Positions 42,326 to 51,409 are shown, counted from the stretch's first letter. The stretch is DNA of 52,467 nucleotides from Paucilactobacillus kaifaensis (GCF_005405145.1 NZ_BJDM01000012.1:1-52467), one strand, 5' to 3'. Numbers and translations are program-made. Notes: generated from the sequence alone by a model not told the origin.

Positions 42326-42578
42326 TTTTTTAGAACACGTAACTGATGATTGCAAAAGCTCCTATCAATATATTAAAAATCATATTTGGTTAGGCGATCT
42401 TGTACGGGCTGACATTGTCCTGTTTATGATGTTGATAGGATACAATTTGATTAGCCGATTAGTTGGGTGGTATTCAGTTGGATTTGGCCGAATGATGCTA
42501 GCTTTAGTTTTGATGGATTCTTTTTTGTTCTTTGAGCGAGTGCTAGATTATTTTGGCGGAGACGACGAAAACGAATAG
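42318..42578 (+). CDS. Small membrane protein translationally coupled to the L,D-transpeptidase
   Basis: An 86-residue protein with two membrane helices (ADIVLFMMLIGYNLI and GFGRMMLALVLMDSFLFF), a soluble acidic N-terminus and an acidic tail GGDDENE. ATG at 42318 follows AAAGGTGG, which lies in the end of the transpeptidase gene; overlap 8 bases. No family recognised. Its tight coupling suggests a partner or topology regulator of the enzyme. Confidence 0.7.
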   Translation: MTSFLEHVTDDCKSSYQYIKNHIWLGDLVRADIVLFMMLIGYNLISRLVGWYSVGFGRMMLALVLMDSFLFFERVLDYFGGDDENE

Positions 42579-42582
42579 ACAG

Positions 42583-42619
42583 CAAAAAAATGTTCTGCGA
42601 TTTTGCGGGGCCTTTTTTG
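42583..42619 (+). terminator. Terminator after the transpeptidase pair
   Basis: GTTCTGC pairs with GCGGGGC (three G-U pairs) over a GATTTT loop, followed by CTTTTTTG. Confidence 0.6.
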
Positions 42620-42732
42620 TTTGAAGTTAATTTCCTAAACCATACTGATTGTTATTATTAAATATTTTTGATACTTTCAAATAGTGATAGTCAATGGTTC
42701 CACTTAATATTTTTAAATTAAAGGATGCTAAT

Positions 42733-44490
42733 ATGATTTCCAATTTAAGATCTTTTATTAACAATTATCGATTAAGAAAGATAATACCTTACGTATTGAT
42801 ATTGTTAATGGCCATATTAATTCTAATGCCCCAAATTGTGTTACATAGCACGATTGTCGGATCTGATGCAATGTTTCATTTTAATCGAATTTATGATAGT
42901 GCTAAACAAATTCAAAATCTTAATTTTAGTTACTTTCAAACTAGCTATGGCTTTCAGCAAAGTGGACGCATTATCAACGGGCTATATGGGCCGTACTTTT
43001 CGTATTTGGGAGGAATTTTATTAATTCTAGTACGAACCTGGTATAACTTTGAAATTGTGACCACGTTATGTATTTATGTGCTTGGTGGAAGCGGAATGTA
43101 CTTGTTAGCGCGATATGCGCATTCTTCAAATAAAAATGCACTCTTTGTGTCGTTGTTATTTATGAGTATTGGTTGGTTACCCAGATGGGGATTAGCACAG
43201 AATTTTAATGCATGGGGTGCAGCATTGGCACCATATGTTTTAATTTGCGCAATTCACATGATTCAAAATCGGCAACGACCAATTAAAATAATTCCACTAG
43301 CATTAATTATGGCCATTATCATCCAAACTCATATTTTAAGCAGTATTATTTTTATTACGGTATTGATTCCTTTTTTTATCGTTGGATGGTTACGGGCAGA
43401 TAAAAAAATACGAGTATGGCGTGATTTAGGATTGTCTATGTTGCTTACCGTAATGTTGACTGCCAATATTTGGGGTAGTTTCTTAACCATTTTTGCGACT
43501 AATCAAATTGCTAAACCAGCACAGTTTAATTTGGCTAATAATGCGTTACAGGTAATGGAATTAAATAATGGTCGCTCACAGTTAGGGATTGTTTGCCTGA
43601 TATTGTTTACAATTCAAATTATATACGTGTTGTTTAACCGCAATGCTGGTCTAACTAATCGAGTTGTGACGATTGTTGGGACTGTTTTTTTAGTCTTATC
43701 ATCTGAGCTTTTTCCATGGCGATTACTCCAACGTCAGATTCCTATATTAGAGAATACACTCCAATTTCCCGCGCGGTTGACTATTATGGCTTATCCACTG
43801 TTGCTTTGTGGACTGGCGATAACACTGTCACAAGTGATTGTTCACTATCGCCCTAGAACTGGCCTTGTAGTCAGCTTGGCAACTATTGCTATTGTATTTT
43901 GTACTGTTCCTAATTTCTTTAATATGGTTGATCGTTCTATGACATTTAAGTCATCTACTGTGTTAAATAGTTGGAAAGGAATCACTCTTCGAACCGATAG
44001 TCCACATAAAGTTCGCGGAGCGTTGGAGTCCAGTCATCCTGGGAAGGTCTTTCGATTTGTCGAAAAACGACATCCAGATTATCTTCCCGTTCCTCCTAAG
44101 GCAGCAAAGGAGAACTTTAAGCGCACCAAGGCCTACGAAAATCAAGTTATCAAGCAACAAAACAAGTTTAACCATCAAGTTTTGCAGGGTGGAAGAATAA
44201 AGCTAACATGGAACGCTGATCAGAAAGGTAAGCGACAATTACCTTTGATTGTCTACAAAGAATCATATATTAAACTAAATGGAAATCAGCTAAAGCATAA
44301 AAATATTCGACGAACCAATATTGGGGCTCTAATTGTTAATCAGCAGGTTGGCAAAAACACAGTTGTGATGCGTTTTAGACAACCAGTTACTTTTACGTAT
44401 TTACTGATTTTGTCGCTTGTGTCATGGATTCTAGTGGCAGTTTTTGGTATTTATAAAATGTGTAAAAAAAATAATACCAAAATCGAGTAA
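42733..44490 (+). CDS. Polytopic membrane protein, GT-C-like (PTPS-related domain type)
   Basis: A 585-residue membrane protein with about 12 helices, a long loop near residues 425-550 and one last helix before the basic tail CKKNNTKIE. The first extracytoplasmic loop has STIVGSDAMFHFNRIYD, like the Asp-containing first loop of GT-C glycosyltransferases and of membrane proteins annotated as 6-pyruvoyl-tetrahydropterin-synthase related. That name is historic and does not imply pterin chemistry. The start at 42733 follows AAAGGAT. Likely envelope sugar transfer; not proven. Confidence 0.7.
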   Translation: MISNLRSFINNYRLRKIIPYVLILLMAILILMPQIVLHSTIVGSDAMFHFNRIYDSAKQIQNLNFSYFQTSYGFQQSGRIINGLYGPYFSYLGGILLILVRTWYNFEIVTTLCIYVLGGSGMYLLARYAHSSNKNALFVSLLFMSIGWLPRWGLAQNFNAWGAALAPYVLICAIHMIQNRQRPIKIIPLALIMAIIIQTHILSSIIFITVLIPFFIVGWLRADKKIRVWRDLGLSMLLTVMLTANIWGSFLTIFATNQIAKPAQFNLANNALQVMELNNGRSQLGIVCLILFTIQIIYVLFNRNAGLTNRVVTIVGTVFLVLSSELFPWRLLQRQIPILENTLQFPARLTIMAYPLLLCGLAITLSQVIVHYRPRTGLVVSLATIAIVFCTVPNFFNMVDRSMTFKSSTVLNSWKGITLRTDSPHKVRGALESSHPGKVFRFVEKRHPDYLPVPPKAAKENFKRTKAYENQVIKQQNKFNHQVLQGGRIKLTWNADQKGKRQLPLIVYKESYIKLNGNQLKHKNIRRTNIGALIVNQQVGKNTVVMRFRQPVTFTYLLILSLVSWILVAVFGIYKMCKKNNTKIE

Positions 44491-44558
44491 AATCACTTGC
44501 TTACTTTTTGTAAGTGAACTATTATTTATTCGTATCTTAATGAAAGAGGGCTTTAATA

Positions 44559-45659
44559 ATGAGTTATCAAGCAAGTAATGATGAAAGAAAGCTTAAGGTT
44601 GTTAACTTAGCTTCGTTAGAATCACAAGTTAAACCAAGAATGGAAGCTGGAGCATTTGGCTATATTCGCGGTGGTGCGGAAGATGAATGGACCATGCAGC
44701 AAAATACAGAGGCGTTTAAGCATAAGAAGATTTTGCCTCATATCTTGAAGGGTATTGATAATGCTAACTTGCACACCAGTATTTTTGGTATTGATTTGGA
44801 TACTCCAGTGATTGAAGCACCATCGGCTGCTCAAGGGCTAGCCCATGAAAAAGGAGAGGTTGACACTGCTAAAGGAGTTGCTGCTGCAGGTTCGATTTTT
44901 TCAATTAGTACGTATGCAAATACTAAAATTGAAGATGCAGCAGCTGCTGCACCTAATGCTCCTCAGTTTTTCCAGCTTTATATGAGTAAAGACGATGGTT
45001 TTAATAAGTTTATTTTAGATAAGGCTGTTAAGGCTGGTGCCAAAGCAATTATTTTAACAGCTGATTCAACCCTTGGTGGCTATCGTGAAGCTGACGTTCT
45101 CAACGATTTTCAATTTCCATTGCCAATGCCTAATCTGGCAGCTTACAGTGATAAAACAGGTAGTGGTGATGGTAAAGGCAAAGGAATTGCTGAAATTTAT
45201 GCGGCTGCTAAGCAAGGACTAGTGTTAGAAGATATTCAAAGGGTAAAGCAATGGACTAATTTACCGGTTATTGTGAAAGGAATTCAAGCAGCAGAAGATG
45301 CTGAAGCTTCAATTCTAGCTGGAGCAGACGCAATTTGGGTGTCTAATCATGGTGGCCGTCAATTGGATGGTGGTCCAGCTTCGTTTGATGTTTTACCAGC
45401 GGTTGCCAAAACAGTTGCTAAACGAGTACCAATTATTTTTGACAGTGGTGTTCGCCGGGGTGAACACGTATTTAAGGCGCTTGCTAGTGGTGCGGATTTA
45501 GTTGCCATCGGTCGACCCGTAATTTATGGTTTAAATCTGGGTGGGGCTGAAGGTGTTAAATCTGTATTTGACCATATAAATATGGAATTATCGATCACGA
45601 TGCAACTAGCCGGTACGAAAACGATTGACGCAGTAAAAAATACGACTTTGCTTGATTAA
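44559..45659 (+). CDS. FMN-dependent L-lactate oxidase-type enzyme
   Basis: A 366-residue alpha-hydroxy acid oxidase. The FMN/TIM-barrel landmarks are GAFGYIRGGAEDEWT (Tyr of the lactate site), the APSAAQG flavin loop, FFQLYMSKD, LTADSTLGGYRE and WVSNHGGRQLDGGP with the catalytic His. Oxidases of this type turn L-lactate plus O2 into pyruvate and H2O2. A fermentative lactobacillus could use it in aerobic growth. AAAGAGG precedes the ATG. Monocistronic with its own terminator. Lactate dehydrogenase or monooxygenase activity cannot be excluded from sequence. Confidence 0.88.
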   Translation: MSYQASNDERKLKVVNLASLESQVKPRMEAGAFGYIRGGAEDEWTMQQNTEAFKHKKILPHILKGIDNANLHTSIFGIDLDTPVIEAPSAAQGLAHEKGEVDTAKGVAAAGSIFSISTYANTKIEDAAAAAPNAPQFFQLYMSKDDGFNKFILDKAVKAGAKAIILTADSTLGGYREADVLNDFQFPLPMPNLAAYSDKTGSGDGKGKGIAEIYAAAKQGLVLEDIQRVKQWTNLPVIVKGIQAAEDAEASILAGADAIWVSNHGGRQLDGGPASFDVLPAVAKTVAKRVPIIFDSGVRRGEHVFKALASGADLVAIGRPVIYGLNLGGAEGVKSVFDHINMELSITMQLAGTKTIDAVKNTTLLD

Positions 45660-45671
45660 AGTATGATTGAA

Positions 45672-45714
45672 TAAAAAATGGATTGCAGACTTAATGTTTG
45701 CAATCCATTTTTTA
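45672..45714. terminator. Terminator after the lactate oxidase-type gene
   Basis: AAAAAATGGATTGCA pairs perfectly with TGCAATCCATTTTTT over a short loop. Suitable for both directions. Confidence 0.9.
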
Positions 45715-45750
45715 TATAATTAGTAGTCTTAACGTGATTTATTTTCGTTA

Positions 45751-46212
45751 TTAATACGTTCCCTTAATAACGAAAAAGGATCCGCGGATTGTCCCCGCTA
45801 GTTTTGAACGCTGTCGGGCAAATTTAAACTTACCTTCAAATTCAACTGGAATATCCATGCCATCCGAAAGCTTGAAACCAACCGCCCGTTTGCCATCTTC
45901 TGCTAAACTGTACATCACGTTAACTGAGAGCCCATTTTCGTAAAATACATAGGCCATTCGGGTTTCATCCACTTCAAACGAAGTTACTTCAAGTGCTTTA
46001 TAAGGGAAATGCATATCTTTTTCTAGCAAAATGGTTTCAATCCATTTTAACGTGGTGGGATCTTCACTAGCAGGGACAGTGATAAATTCATGTTTGTATT
46101 TGTTCCAATAATAGCGTGCTTCGTTGGCTCGTAAACCAGCTAGAGCATCTGCAACTGGTGAACTTTCAAGTCCAATGGTGGAAACATCCTTAAAATCTAC
46201 TTTGTAAGCCAT
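45751..46212 (-). CDS. Hypothetical protein downstream of rarA, 153 aa
   Basis: Not recognised by family. A soluble protein, MAYKVDFKDVSTIG at the start, with alternating strands and a basic C-terminus (FKFARQRSKLAGTIRGSFF). GAGGTAACACG precedes the ATG. It starts 44 bases after the rarA stop codon on the same strand, so it is probably cotranscribed. Function not inferable from sequence alone. Confidence 0.7.
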   Translation of the reverse strand: MAYKVDFKDVSTIGLESSPVADALAGLRANEARYYWNKYKHEFITVPASEDPTTLKWIETILLEKDMHFPYKALEVTSFEVDETRMAYVFYENGLSVNVMYSLAEDGKRAVGFKLSDGMDIPVEFEGKFKFARQRSKLAGTIRGSFFVIKGTY

Positions 46213-46256
46213 CGTGTTACCTCAATTCATTTTATTTTGCTTCTGATTATATCAGA

Positions 46257-47582
46257 TTATTGATCGTGTTGAGCATGCCAATTTTTGATGTACTCGAGGC
46301 GTTGTTTAAAGCGTTGTTCATTACCTTGTTCACTAGGAAAATAGTACTGGTGATCGTCAAGCTCGGGTGGCATTGTTTTCATTGATGTGAGCTTATCTTC
46401 AGTAGAATGAGCGTACTGATAATCCTTACCATAACCCAGTTCGTTCATCAGTTTAGTTGGAGCATTCCTGATTTGAAGCGGTACAGGTTCGTTACCAGTT
46501 TTTTTAACGTCTTTTTTTGCATTTAACCGCGCTTTATAAACGGAGTTTGACTTTGGTGCTAAGGATAAATAAATTACTGCTTCAGTCAGATGAACGTCAC
46601 ATTCAGGCATTCCAAGAAATTGGCATGCTTGGAAAACGTTAATCGTTAGTTCAAGCGCTTTTGTGTCCGCAACGCCAATATCCTCACTGGCAAACCGAAC
46701 AAGCCGCCTAGCGATATAAAGGGGATCTTCGCCACCATCCAACATCCGGGACATCCAGTAAATCGCGGCGTCAACATCGCTATTGCGCATCGATTTATGT
46801 AGTGCAGAAATGATGTTGTAATGTTCTTCACCATTTTTATCATAGCGCAATGATTTAGTATTGATTAACTGGTTAAGATTTTCTTGCTCAATTGTAACTA
46901 CGTTTCGATTATGAGCAGCATTTAGGACAACCATTTCAAGTGTATTTAGAGCAACGCGAGCATCACCGTTAGCAAATTCAGCGATTAATTTCAGCGATTC
47001 ATCATCGATGTTGATAGTTAGTTTGGGAAAGCCGTTTGGATGATTGATTGCATGATGTAAAAGTTCGACAATAGCTGGTACATCTAAAGACTTCAAAACA
47101 AATACTTTACATCGTGAGAGAAGGGCAGAATTAATTTCAAACGATGGATTCTCTGTGGTGGCCCCAATCAAAGTGATACTGCCTTTTTCAACGTATGGTA
47201 AGAAGGCATCTTGCTGGGCTTTATTGAAACGGTGAATTTCATCGACAAAAACAATTGTTTTTTCTCCCAGTTCACGATTTTCTTCAGCTTCATCCATAAT
47301 TTTACGAATATCTTTAATCCCACTGGTCACCGCACTAAATGTAATAAAATGAGCCTTTGTTTTATTAGCAATAATACGGGCTAAGGTAGTTTTACCAACG
47401 CCTGGAGGACCCCAAAAAATAATTGACGGTAGTTGATCCTGATCAATTATTTCACGCAAAACTTGACCCTTTGCTAGGAGATGATCCTGGCCTGTAAATT
47501 CATCAAGTGTCTGTGGTCGGACCCGGTTAGCAAGTGGACTATTTTGTTTGTTCTCATCTTTGAATAATGATTCTTGTTTCAA
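46257..47582 (-). CDS. rarA: RarA/MgsA-type replication-associated AAA+ ATPase
   Basis: A 441-residue AAA+ protein of the RarA/MgsA/WRNIP1 group acting at stalled forks. Walker [12 protein letters not shown], Walker [19 protein letters not shown], sensor 1 GATTENPSF and the arginine finger LLSRC are visible, and the C-terminal lid and tetramerisation domain have [21 protein letters not shown] (two parts). The start is placed at TTG 47582, eight bases after GGAGG; an in-frame TTG at 47597 lies inside the ribosome site. Confidence 0.95.
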   Translation of the reverse strand: MKQESLFKDENKQNSPLANRVRPQTLDEFTGQDHLLAKGQVLREIIDQDQLPSIIFWGPPGVGKTTLARIIANKTKAHFITFSAVTSGIKDIRKIMDEAEENRELGEKTIVFVDEIHRFNKAQQDAFLPYVEKGSITLIGATTENPSFEINSALLSRCKVFVLKSLDVPAIVELLHHAINHPNGFPKLTINIDDESLKLIAEFANGDARVALNTLEMVVLNAAHNRNVVTIEQENLNQLINTKSLRYDKNGEEHYNIISALHKSMRNSDVDAAIYWMSRMLDGGEDPLYIARRLVRFASEDIGVADTKALELTINVFQACQFLGMPECDVHLTEAVIYLSLAPKSNSVYKARLNAKKDVKKTGNEPVPLQIRNAPTKLMNELGYGKDYQYAHSTEDKLTSMKTMPPELDDHQYYFPSEQGNEQRFKQRLEYIKNWHAQHDQ

Positions 47583-47660
47583 AATGGATTCCTCCAAACT
47601 TTGAATTCGATAATTAAGTTAAATTTACCACTCTCAGAATTAAAAATTTAGCAATAAGCT

Positions 47661-48155
47661 CTATTTAGGAGCAGTGTTTAAACTATTAATGATTTTAATA
47701 GCAGTTTGAATTTCATCGGGTGAAAAATTAGCAAGTGCTTGTTCATTATTTTGTTGTTCCAACTGGTGCATACGTGTGTGTAGCTTTGCCACATACTGAC
47801 CAATGGTTGTGATTGATAAGTAAACCTCTTTTTTATTATCTGCTTGCTTAGTTTTAATGATTAAATTAGCCCGATTAAGGCGATTAATGTAGCGAGAAAA
47901 CATGCCTTGTGAAAAGGAAACTTCTGCTTGCAAAGTTTTATAAGGTGTCAGCGGTATATGAAATCCAGCTAGTTTGCTTAAAATTTGCATTTCTGAGTGG
48001 GTCATTTTTAAAGATTTAAATTGACGAACCACTTCTGCAGGAATCTCATTGGATAAGTTATTAACGGCAAATTGCCAAAAATCGGTTTTAAACTCCTCAT
48101 GTTGCTTTTGAGCATTACGAATAGCCTCAAGTAACTCCGCTGTTTGACTAGCCAT
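47661..48155 (-). CDS. MarR-family regulator, divergent from the quinone reductase gene
   Basis: A 164-residue MarR-type winged helix: LQAEVSFSQGMFSRYINRLNRANLI carries the recognition helix, given here by its core SQGMFSRYINRL. It has no Cys, so it should sense a ligand rather than a thiol oxidant. GGAGGG precedes the ATG. Two copies of ATTACCGGTAAT in the 121-base divergent region are very likely its operators and imply control of itself and the oxidoreductase gene. Confidence 0.88.
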   Translation of the reverse strand: MASQTAELLEAIRNAQKQHEEFKTDFWQFAVNNLSNEIPAEVVRQFKSLKMTHSEMQILSKLAGFHIPLTPYKTLQAEVSFSQGMFSRYINRLNRANLIIKTKQADNKKEVYLSITTIGQYVAKLHTRMHQLEQQNNEQALANFSPDEIQTAIKIINSLNTAPK

Positions 48156-48176
48156 ATTAAAATCCCTCCAAAATTA

Positions 48177-48188
48177 ATTACCGGTAAT
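48177..48188. promoter_or_regulatory. MarR operator 1
   Basis: The perfect 12-bp palindrome ATTACCGGTAAT, 22 bases before the marR start codon. Confidence 0.8.
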
Positions 48189-48191
48189 CTA

Positions 48192-48219
48192 TTGTGTTAT
48201 GAAATAAACTGAGTATACT
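48192..48219 (+). promoter_or_regulatory. Promoter of the quinone reductase gene
   Basis: TTGTGT, 16 bases, TATACT. It lies between the two ATTACCGGTAAT copies; the second copy begins nine bases after the -10 box, where a repressor would block transcription. Confidence 0.6.
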
Positions 48220-48227
48220 AATTATGT

Positions 48228-48239
48228 ATTACCGGTAAT
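48228..48239. promoter_or_regulatory. MarR operator 2
   Basis: An identical ATTACCGGTAAT palindrome, 51 bases (about five DNA turns) from the first copy, centre to centre. It lies over the probable transcription start of the oxidoreductase gene. Confidence 0.82.
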
Positions 48240-48276
48240 TAATATTCAAGTCAAAATTTAAAAAGAGGTTTTAGTA

Positions 48277-49218
48277 ATGAAAGCAGCAGTAGTAAATTCG
48301 TTTAATCAGGTACCACAATTTAAAGATTTTGAGACCCCTCAAGTCACTGAAAAAAGTGTATTAATTAAGGTGTTGGCAAGTAGCGTAAATCATCGCGTTC
48401 AATCACAGGCAAATGGATCTCACTATACAAGTGACGGTAATTTACCATTGATTCCTGGGTTGGATGGAGTTGGACAGTTGAAAGATGGTAAATTAGTTTA
48501 TTTTGTTACATCTGATCCAGTTTATGGAGCGTTAGCTGAATATACTGTGGTTGATCGTCGAAGAGTTATTCCACTATCGGCAGGGGTTGATGTTAATGAA
48601 GTAGCGGCTTCGATGAATCCGGCTATGTCTTCGTGGATGGCAATTCAGGATCGGTTAGCTGGTAATATTAGTGGTAAAAAGGTATTGGTATTAGGAGCCA
48701 CTGGTAATTCTGGTAGATTGGCAGTTGAAATTAGTCACTATTTGGGGGCAAAAAGTGTTGTGGCAATTGGCCGCAATCGAGCTAAACTAGCTAGTTTAGG
48801 GGCAGAAAAGACGATCTCACTGTTAGATGACGAAAAAGAGTTAAGCCAAGCAATTAAATCAGTGGCGGATGTTGATATTGTACTTGATTATCTTTGGGGG
48901 GATGCAGCAAAAAAAGTGTTGACGACGTTATTACCCGCCAGAGCTGATCACAGTCAAGAAATCACATGGATTGAGATTGGTAGTATGGCTGGTGCTGAAA
49001 TGGCATTACCATCGGCAGCATTAAGATCGGTTAATTTAAAAATGATTGGCAGTGGTCAGGGATCAATTTCACCTAGGATATATCTAAGTGAGTTACCTAA
49101 ACTTGCACAGCTAATTAGTCAGGGAAACTTCAATGTAGCAGTTGGCGCCTTTCCGCTGGCAGAAGTTGCAAGTAAGTGGAATCAAAAAAGTGATCAACGA
49201 TTGGTGTTTAATCCTTAG
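48277..49218 (+). CDS. MDR-family NADPH:quinone reductase-like protein
   Basis: A 313-residue zinc-free medium-chain dehydrogenase/reductase. GroES-like N-domain (VLIKVLASSVNH, IPGLDGVGQL), nucleotide-binding VLVLGATGNSGRLAVE (a variant of the GASGGVG motif) and AIGRNRAKLASLGAEKTI are visible. No Cys, no structural zinc site. It likely reduces quinones or reactive enals. AAAGAGG precedes the ATG. Under control of the divergent MarR gene through twin operators. The broken relative at 33894 has only the first two thirds of this fold. Confidence 0.85.
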   Translation: MKAAVVNSFNQVPQFKDFETPQVTEKSVLIKVLASSVNHRVQSQANGSHYTSDGNLPLIPGLDGVGQLKDGKLVYFVTSDPVYGALAEYTVVDRRRVIPLSAGVDVNEVAASMNPAMSSWMAIQDRLAGNISGKKVLVLGATGNSGRLAVEISHYLGAKSVVAIGRNRAKLASLGAEKTISLLDDEKELSQAIKSVADVDIVLDYLWGDAAKKVLTTLLPARADHSQEITWIEIGSMAGAEMALPSAALRSVNLKMIGSGQGSISPRIYLSELPKLAQLISQGNFNVAVGAFPLAEVASKWNQKSDQRLVFNP

Positions 49219-49292
49219 TATTTTTCTCATTATTTTTTGTTCACAAGTGTTTTAACTACAATCAAATTGAGATGTTTGCTAAACTCATTCAT

Positions 49293-49305
49293 ACGTTTAT
49301 AACGT
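49293..49305. promoter_or_regulatory. Possible operator upstream of the TetR gene
   Basis: ACGTTTATAACGT, five-base arms around a three-base centre, 33 bases before the TetR start codon. A plausible autoregulatory site, by symmetry and location only. Confidence 0.35.
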
Positions 49306-49337
49306 TTAAATGACATAATATTGAGGAGATTAAACTT

Positions 49338-49904
49338 ATGCAACAGGCTAATGAGGTAAACATTATTAATGCAGCGCGGGAATTGATCTATCAAGACGGT
49401 TATTCTACCGTTACCATGAGTAAAATCAGGCAACGGGCCGATGTTGATAAAAAAGAACTTGAAAACTATTTTGATTCAAAAAAAGAGGTTGCACTTGCTG
49501 TTATTTCACAAATAACGAATTATTGGGACCAGGAACTAAATCAAAATATATTAGCAAAGAAAACGGGCGAACAAGCAATTAGCGCGATGTTTGATTGGAT
49601 TATTGATTTACACCAACAAAAAGGTGCTAAGTTTTCATACTCGATCAGTAATATTTTGTACGAACTTTATAATGTAAATCATGATTTTGCAGTTCAGATT
49701 GATAAATTTACTAGTACTTGGGTGCTGTTGTTATCGACGAAAATAAGTGAACTGCACACAGGAATTGGCAAGGATAACAGTAATTCGCAGGCAAACAATG
49801 CAGTTAAGCTACTTGAAAGTACGATGATCATGACCAAAATGACTGGACGCATTGAACCAATCAAAGCAGCGATCCAAGAAATTAAGATTAAACTTAATCT
49901 TTGA
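49338..49904 (+). CDS. TetR-family regulator
   Basis: A 188-residue TetR-type protein. The N-terminal HTH reads INAARELIYQDGYSTVTMSK and RADVDKKELENYFDSKKEVAL; the C-terminal ligand domain is unassigned. TTGAGGAG precedes the ATG. It is the same strand as the oxidoreductase, 119 bases downstream, and the fumarase gene follows after 92 bases. Target unknown: it may regulate itself, the fumarase gene or something elsewhere. Confidence 0.85.
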   Translation: MQQANEVNIINAARELIYQDGYSTVTMSKIRQRADVDKKELENYFDSKKEVALAVISQITNYWDQELNQNILAKKTGEQAISAMFDWIIDLHQQKGAKFSYSISNILYELYNVNHDFAVQIDKFTSTWVLLLSTKISELHTGIGKDNSNSQANNAVKLLESTMIMTKMTGRIEPIKAAIQEIKIKLNL

Positions 49905-49996
49905 GAGCTAGACTCAAGAATAAGTCGGGGTTTTATTGCATAAATTGAGTTAATCTTTTATGCTTGTGAGGTAATTAATAATTGGAGGTCAAGACC

Positions 49997-51376
49997 TTGC
50001 AAAATTATCGCACGGAGGAAGATACATTAGGACCAGTTAAAATCCCAGCAGATGCGCTCTGGGGCCCTCAAACACAGAGAAGTCTACAAAATTTTAAGAC
50101 CGGTGCTAAAATGCCGTTAGAACTAATTAAAGTATTGTTACAATTAAAGAAAGCGGCCGCAGTTGCTAATGAAAACGAAATTACGCTTGTTAAGTCTAAT
50201 TTGATTATTGCAGCGGTAGACCATTTATTAAAATTAGACGATGCTGAATTGAGAAAAAGTTTCCCACTTGTCATTTATCAAACGGGCTCTGGTACTCAAA
50301 CCAATATGAATGTTAATGAAGTTGTGGCCAATATGGCTGCCAAGCTTGATAATACGGTTGAAATTTTACCCAACGATGATGTTAATCATGGCCAAAGCTC
50401 CAATGATATTTTTCCCACGGCAATGAATATCACCGCAGCAGTTTCGGTTGGTGAACTGGAACAGGTAGTTTCACGATTGATTAATAAATTGGCTGAGAAA
50501 CAAGATCAGTATTGGCGAGTGGTCAAAATTGGTAGAACTCATCTACAAGATGCGACTCCATTGACTTTTGGTCAAGAAATTAGTGGATGGAAAAGTATGT
50601 TGGAGCACGACTTAGGCTATCTCAAGAAATTAGCTAGCACCTTAAATGAACTGGCAATTGGCGGCACTGCAGTGGGAACTGGACTAAATACTTCTCCTCA
50701 TTTTGCAGAAGCGATTGCTCACGCCATGAGTGTACTTTATGGAATTGATTTTACTGCTGACACTAATAAATTTTATGGTTTAGCCGCGCACTCAGGATTA
50801 AACATTGTTCACGGAGCATTGAAGACTTTAGCTAGTGATTTAATGAAAATTGCAAATGATATTCGATTTTTGGCCAGCGGTCCCCGAGCTGGATATGGAG
50901 AACTAAACATTCCAGCTAATGAACCAGGTTCTTCAATTATGCCTGGAAAAGTTAATCCAACGCAGGCGGAAGCTGTGACAATGGCAGCGGTAAAAGTAAT
51001 TGGAAATGATGTGACGATCTCAATGGCTGCCAGTCAAGGCAACTTTGAAATGAATGTATACAAGCCAGTTTTGATTAGTACATTTCTCGAATCTGCTAAA
51101 CTATTGACTGGAACTATCATTGCCTTCACTGATTTGATGGTTGCTGGAATAACCGTCAATGAGGAACGCATGCAAGAACTTGTTGATTGCTCACTGATGA
51201 CGGTGACGGCCTTGTCGCCCCATATTGGTTACCATGACAGTGCCAAAATTGCGCAGCAGGCGCAAAAAGATGGCATGACGTTGCGAGAGGCAGCCATTAA
51301 TTCTGGTATGGTTTCCGCAGATCAGTTTGATCAGTGGGTTGATCCAGTTAAGATGACAAGGATTGACGAAAAATAG
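49997..51376 (+). CDS. fumC: Class II fumarate hydratase
   Basis: A 459-residue fumarase C-type lyase interconverting fumarate and malate. The superfamily signature GSSIMPGKVNPTQ, DDVNHGQSSNDIFPT, GRTHLQDATPLTFGQE and TGSGTQTNMNVNEV are all present. The start is placed at TTG 49997, eight bases after GGAGG; an in-frame TTG at 49982 overlaps that site. In lactobacilli, fumarase belongs to a malate-fumarate-succinate branch. The LysR-type gene follows after 33 bases, probably in one operon. Confidence 0.95.
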   Translation: MQNYRTEEDTLGPVKIPADALWGPQTQRSLQNFKTGAKMPLELIKVLLQLKKAAAVANENEITLVKSNLIIAAVDHLLKLDDAELRKSFPLVIYQTGSGTQTNMNVNEVVANMAAKLDNTVEILPNDDVNHGQSSNDIFPTAMNITAAVSVGELEQVVSRLINKLAEKQDQYWRVVKIGRTHLQDATPLTFGQEISGWKSMLEHDLGYLKKLASTLNELAIGGTAVGTGLNTSPHFAEAIAHAMSVLYGIDFTADTNKFYGLAAHSGLNIVHGALKTLASDLMKIANDIRFLASGPRAGYGELNIPANEPGSSIMPGKVNPTQAEAVTMAAVKVIGNDVTISMAASQGNFEMNVYKPVLISTFLESAKLLTGTIIAFTDLMVAGITVNEERMQELVDCSLMTVTALSPHIGYHDSAKIAQQAQKDGMTLREAAINSGMVSADQFDQWVDPVKMTRIDEK

Positions 51377-51409
51377 GCATTTATTAATTGCACTGGTCGG
51401 GGGGTTCTA

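Noticed and set aside
44491-44530. A hairpin TCACTT ... AAGTGA after the GT-C-like gene as terminator
   Set aside because: Only six pairs and no T-run on the 3' side; too weak to call.
46241-46256. A short TCTGAT/ATCAGA hairpin after rarA as terminator
   Set aside because: Short stem without a T-run, and the 153-aa gene follows closely on the same strand, which favours cotranscription.
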